From Campylobacterota bacterium (GTDB taxonomy: Bacteria > Campylobacterota > Campylobacteria > Campylobacterales > JALSKU01), in contig JAADDL010000026.1 of assembly GCA_013153915.1 (NCBI GenBank), positions 1 to 6,841 on the forward strand: 6,841 bases of DNA, written 5' to 3'. Below are positions 5,214-6,841 of the stretch, piece after piece; the stretch's first letter is position 1; the number at the start of each line of letters is the position of its first letter. The notes beneath the pieces were generated by a model. It was given only the letters and a program-made list of their open reading frames with translations, did no database searches and was not told the DNA's origin. A program made the position numbers and the translations under genes.

Positions 5214-6413
5214 TTACTTGATTATCTTTGAAACAACACCGGCACCAACAGTTCTACCACCTTCTCTGATGGCAAATCTTGTACCCTCTTCAAGAGCGAT
5301 AGGCGCTATAAGCTCAACTGTTATTTTTACATTGTCACCAGGCATAACCATCTCAGTTCCCTCAGGAAGTGTGATAGAACCTGTAACGTCAGTTGTTCTT
5401 ACATAGAATTGTGGTCTATAGTTGTTAAAGAATGGAGTGTGTCTACCACCCTCTTCTTTAGTCAAGATATAAACTTCCGCTTCAAAGTTAGTGTGAGGAG
5501 TGATTGAGCCTGGCTTACAAAGTACCATACCTCTTTCAACTTCTTCTTTCTTTGTTCCTCTAAGAAGTACACCGCAGTTATCGCCGGCAACACCTTGGTC
5601 AAGCTCTTTTCTAAACATCTCAACACCTGTAACAACAGTTTTTTGAGTAGGCTTGATACCAACGATCTCGATCTCGTCACCAACTTTTACAACACCTCTT
5701 TCGATTCTACCGGTTACAACAGTACCTCTACCTGAAATTGAGAAAACATCCTCAACAGGCATCAAGAAGTCTTTATCAGTCTCTCTCTCCGGAGTTGGAA
5801 TATACTCATCAACTGCATCCATCAACTCAAGTATCTTCTCGCTCCACTCGCCAAGTTGTCCGGCTTTAACCTCTTCAAGAGCTTTAAGCGCAGAACCTGC
5901 AACGATAGGAGTGTCATCACCCGGGAATTGATACTCGTCAAGTAGTTCTCTTATCTCCATCTCAACAAGCTCAAGTAGCTCTTCATCGTCAACCATATCA
6001 GCTTTATTCATGAAAACAACGATGTAAGGAACACCAACTTGTCTTGAAAGAAGTATATGCTCTCTAGTTTGAGGCATAGGACCGTCAGCCGCACTAACAA
6101 CAAGGATAGCACCGTCCATTTGAGCGGCACCGGTAATCATGTTCTTAACATAGTCGGCGTGTCCTGGACAGTCAACGTGTGCATAGTGTCTTTTGTCAGT
6201 CTCATATTCGATGTGAGAAGTAGCTATCGTAATACCTCTTTCTCTCTCTTCAGGAGCGTTGTCTATCTGATCGAAATCTCTCTTTTCAGCAAGACCTTTT
6301 TCTGCAAGAACCGCTGAAATAGCAGCAGTCAAAGTAGTTTTACCGTGATCGACATGGCCAATAGTTCCTATATTGACATGCGGTTTGGTTCTCTCGTATT
6401 TCTCTTTTGCCAT
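5214..6413 (-). CDS. tuf: Elongation factor Tu
   Basis: EF-Tu is the GTPase that carries aminoacyl-tRNA to the ribosomal A site. The start at 6413 gives 399 residues beginning MAKEKYERTKPHVNIGTIGH, with GGAGG 5-6 bases upstream. A longer frame to 6458 lacks a ribosome binding site and adds 15 residues foreign to the family, so I reject it. G1 GHVDHGKT is at 19-26, RGITI at 59-63, DCPGH at 81-85 with catalytic H85, NKAD at 136-139 and SAL at 174-176. Domain 2 starts near 210 and domain 3 near 305; FFNNYRPQFYVRTTDVTG is the conserved domain-3 stretch. It follows tRNA-Thr by 77 bases and precedes rpmG. The high expression of this family and its neighbouring terminator suggest its own abundance control. 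Confidence 0.99.
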   Translation of the reverse strand: MAKEKYERTKPHVNIGTIGHVDHGKTTLTAAISAVLAEKGLAEKRDFDQIDNAPEERERGITIATSHIEYETDKRHYAHVDCPGHADYVKNMITGAAQMDGAILVVSAADGPMPQTREHILLSRQVGVPYIVVFMNKADMVDDEELLELVEMEIRELLDEYQFPGDDTPIVAGSALKALEEVKAGQLGEWSEKILELMDAVDEYIPTPERETDKDFLMPVEDVFSISGRGTVVTGRIERGVVKVGDEIEIVGIKPTQKTVVTGVEMFRKELDQGVAGDNCGVLLRGTKKEEVERGMVLCKPGSITPHTNFEAEVYILTKEEGGRHTPFFNNYRPQFYVRTTDVTGSITLPEGTEMVMPGDNVKITVELIAPIALEEGTRFAIREGGRTVGAGVVSKIIK

Positions 6414-6490
6414 CTTTTCCTCCGTGGATAATTTTGTTTTACTTGTTATACAAGTCAAAGCTTCGGCCGAAACTTTCTATTTTTGTTAAA
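6414..6490 (-). promoter_or_regulatory. tuf leader with two hairpins and a weak promoter-like box
   Basis: In the transcript, AAAGTTTCGG and CCGAAGCTTT (6476-6457) form a near-perfect inverted repeat with one T-G pair. A few bases on, ACTTGT-ATA-ACAAGT (6455-6441) is a perfect 6-base stem. The second hairpin contains TATAAC, a 5-of-6 match to a -10 box, but no convincing -35 is spaced to it. Neither hairpin is followed by a T-run. The GGAGG of tuf follows. The stems may help separate tRNA-Thr from the tuf mRNA or shield the new 5' end; this is inference. Confidence 0.35.
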
Positions 6491-6565
<75 letters not shown>

Positions 6566-6685
6566 AAACTCTCATACAACCGCTAACCAACTAAAAAACA
6601 TATCAAAATATAGGGAGTACATTTAAGTTGTAGAAGATACAAATTTATAAAAATCCGCAATTTTACAACAGCTCCCAGTTTGATA
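6566..6685 (-). other. tRNA-Gly/tRNA-Thr spacer with nested inverted repeats
   Basis: This 120-base AT-rich spacer has no open frame of note. In the transcript ATATCAAA, GGGAG, GTTGTA and AAATT recur, in reverse order, as AATTT, TACAAC, CTCCC and TTTGATAT, so four helices of 8, 5, 6 and 5 pairs nest in one long interrupted stem (6600-6607 with 6679-6686, 6613-6617 with 6672-6676, 6627-6632 with 6664-6669, 6641-6645 with 6659-6663). The outer stem is followed by G and six Ts (6598-6593). It could be a weak terminator after tRNA-Gly, a processing structure or chance in AT-rich DNA. Confidence 0.35.
6607..6635 (-). promoter_or_regulatory. Weak candidate promoter for tRNA-Thr-tuf
   Basis: The minus strand has TATATT (6612-6607), 5 of 6 to a -10 box, about 40 bases before tRNA-Thr. 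Upstream lie T-rich tracts (GATTTTTATAAATTTG), the pattern seen at sigma-70 promoters of Campylobacter relatives, where a -35 box is usually absent; the hexamer at -35 (TTCTAC) is poor. The box overlaps the helices of the spacer structure, so the two readings compete. Confidence 0.25.
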
Positions 6686-6762
6686 TGGAGCGGGAAACCG
6701 GGCTCGAACCGGCGACCCTCAGCTTGGAAGGCTGATGCTCTAGCCAACTGAGCTACTCCCGC
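6686..6762 (-). tRNA. tRNA-Gly (anticodon UCC), CCA tail encoded
   Basis: GCGGGAG pairs with TTCCCGC (one G-T), discriminator T, encoded CCA. The D arm is GCTC-AGTTGGCTA-GAGC, the anticodon arm TCAGC-CTTCCAA-GCTGA with anticodon TCC, and the T arm GCCGG-TTCGAGC-CCGGT. It is 77 bases long and decodes GGA and GGG. It follows tRNA-Tyr by only 9 bases, so the two are co-transcribed. Confidence 0.97.
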
Positions 6763-6771
6763 TTATAGCAA

Positions 6772-6841
6772 TGGTGGTGAGAGGAGGATTCGAACCTCCG
6801 AAGGTAAAAACCAGCAGATTTACAGTCTGCCCTCGTTGGCC
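6772..6841 (-). tRNA. tRNA-Tyr (anticodon GUA), 5' end cut by the right edge
   Basis: The part present reads GGCCAACGAG (end of the D arm), GCAGA-CTGTAAA-TCTGC with anticodon GTA, a long variable arm with GGT-TTTT-ACC, the T arm GGAGG-TTCGAAT-CCTCC, TCTCACC, discriminator A and an encoded CCA. The long variable arm marks it as a class II tRNA, as expected for bacterial tRNA-Tyr. The 5' acceptor strand and most of the D arm lie beyond 6841. It is the first of the tRNA cluster in transcription order here. Confidence 0.96.

Noticed and set aside
6414..6458. Fifteen-codon N-terminal extension of tuf
   Set aside because: No ribosome binding site upstream, family proteins begin at MAKEK, and GGAGG sits just before that codon.

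Overview
The window is a conserved translation and transcription locus from a member of the Campylobacterota (the former Epsilonproteobacteria). This rests on three things. The gene order is the one I associate with Campylobacter-type genomes: tRNA cluster, tuf, rpmG, tRNA-Trp, secE, nusG, rplK, rplA, rplJ, rplL, rpoB. The 399-residue EF-Tu, 59-residue SecE, 52-residue L33 and 125-residue L7/L12 have family-typical lengths for that phylum. Many RpoB and EF-Tu stretches read as Campylobacter-like. I compared against remembered sequences, not a database, so I do not name a genus. The DNA looks moderately AT-rich, but I did not count it.

Every gene lies on the minus strand, so transcription runs from the right edge to the left edge. 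In that order: tRNA-Tyr (cut by the right edge), tRNA-Gly(UCC), a 120-base structured spacer, tRNA-Thr(GGU), tuf, a terminator-like hairpin, rpmG, tRNA-Trp, secE, nusG, rplK, rplA, an L10-leader-like element, rplJ, rplL, a 148-base spacer with three hairpins and a possible promoter, and rpoB (608 codons present, C-terminal part beyond the left edge). No gene-free stretch exceeds 300 bases.

The genes work together in three blocks. The tRNAs and EF-Tu supply and deliver aminoacyl-tRNA. SecE (translocon), NusG (elongation factor) and the large-subunit proteins L33, L11, L1, L10 and L7/L12 build the exit and factor-binding parts of the ribosome and link it to RNA polymerase. RpoB is the polymerase beta subunit.

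Starts that differ from the longest open frame were chosen by Shine-Dalgarno position and family length: rplL at 2352, rplJ at 2878, tuf at 6413. secE and rpmG are short but clear genes.

I found no previously undescribed system and no sign of mobile DNA, CRISPR, phage or a foreign gene. What deserves a second look is in the spacers: a probable L10 autoregulatory leader with its own candidate promoter in the end of rplA, a hairpin array with a TATAAT box before rpoB, a strong hairpin jammed against the rpmG ribosome binding site, a tRNA embedded in the mRNA with its CCA end next to the secE Shine-Dalgarno, and paired repeats in the tRNA-Gly/tRNA-Thr and tRNA-Thr/tuf spacers.
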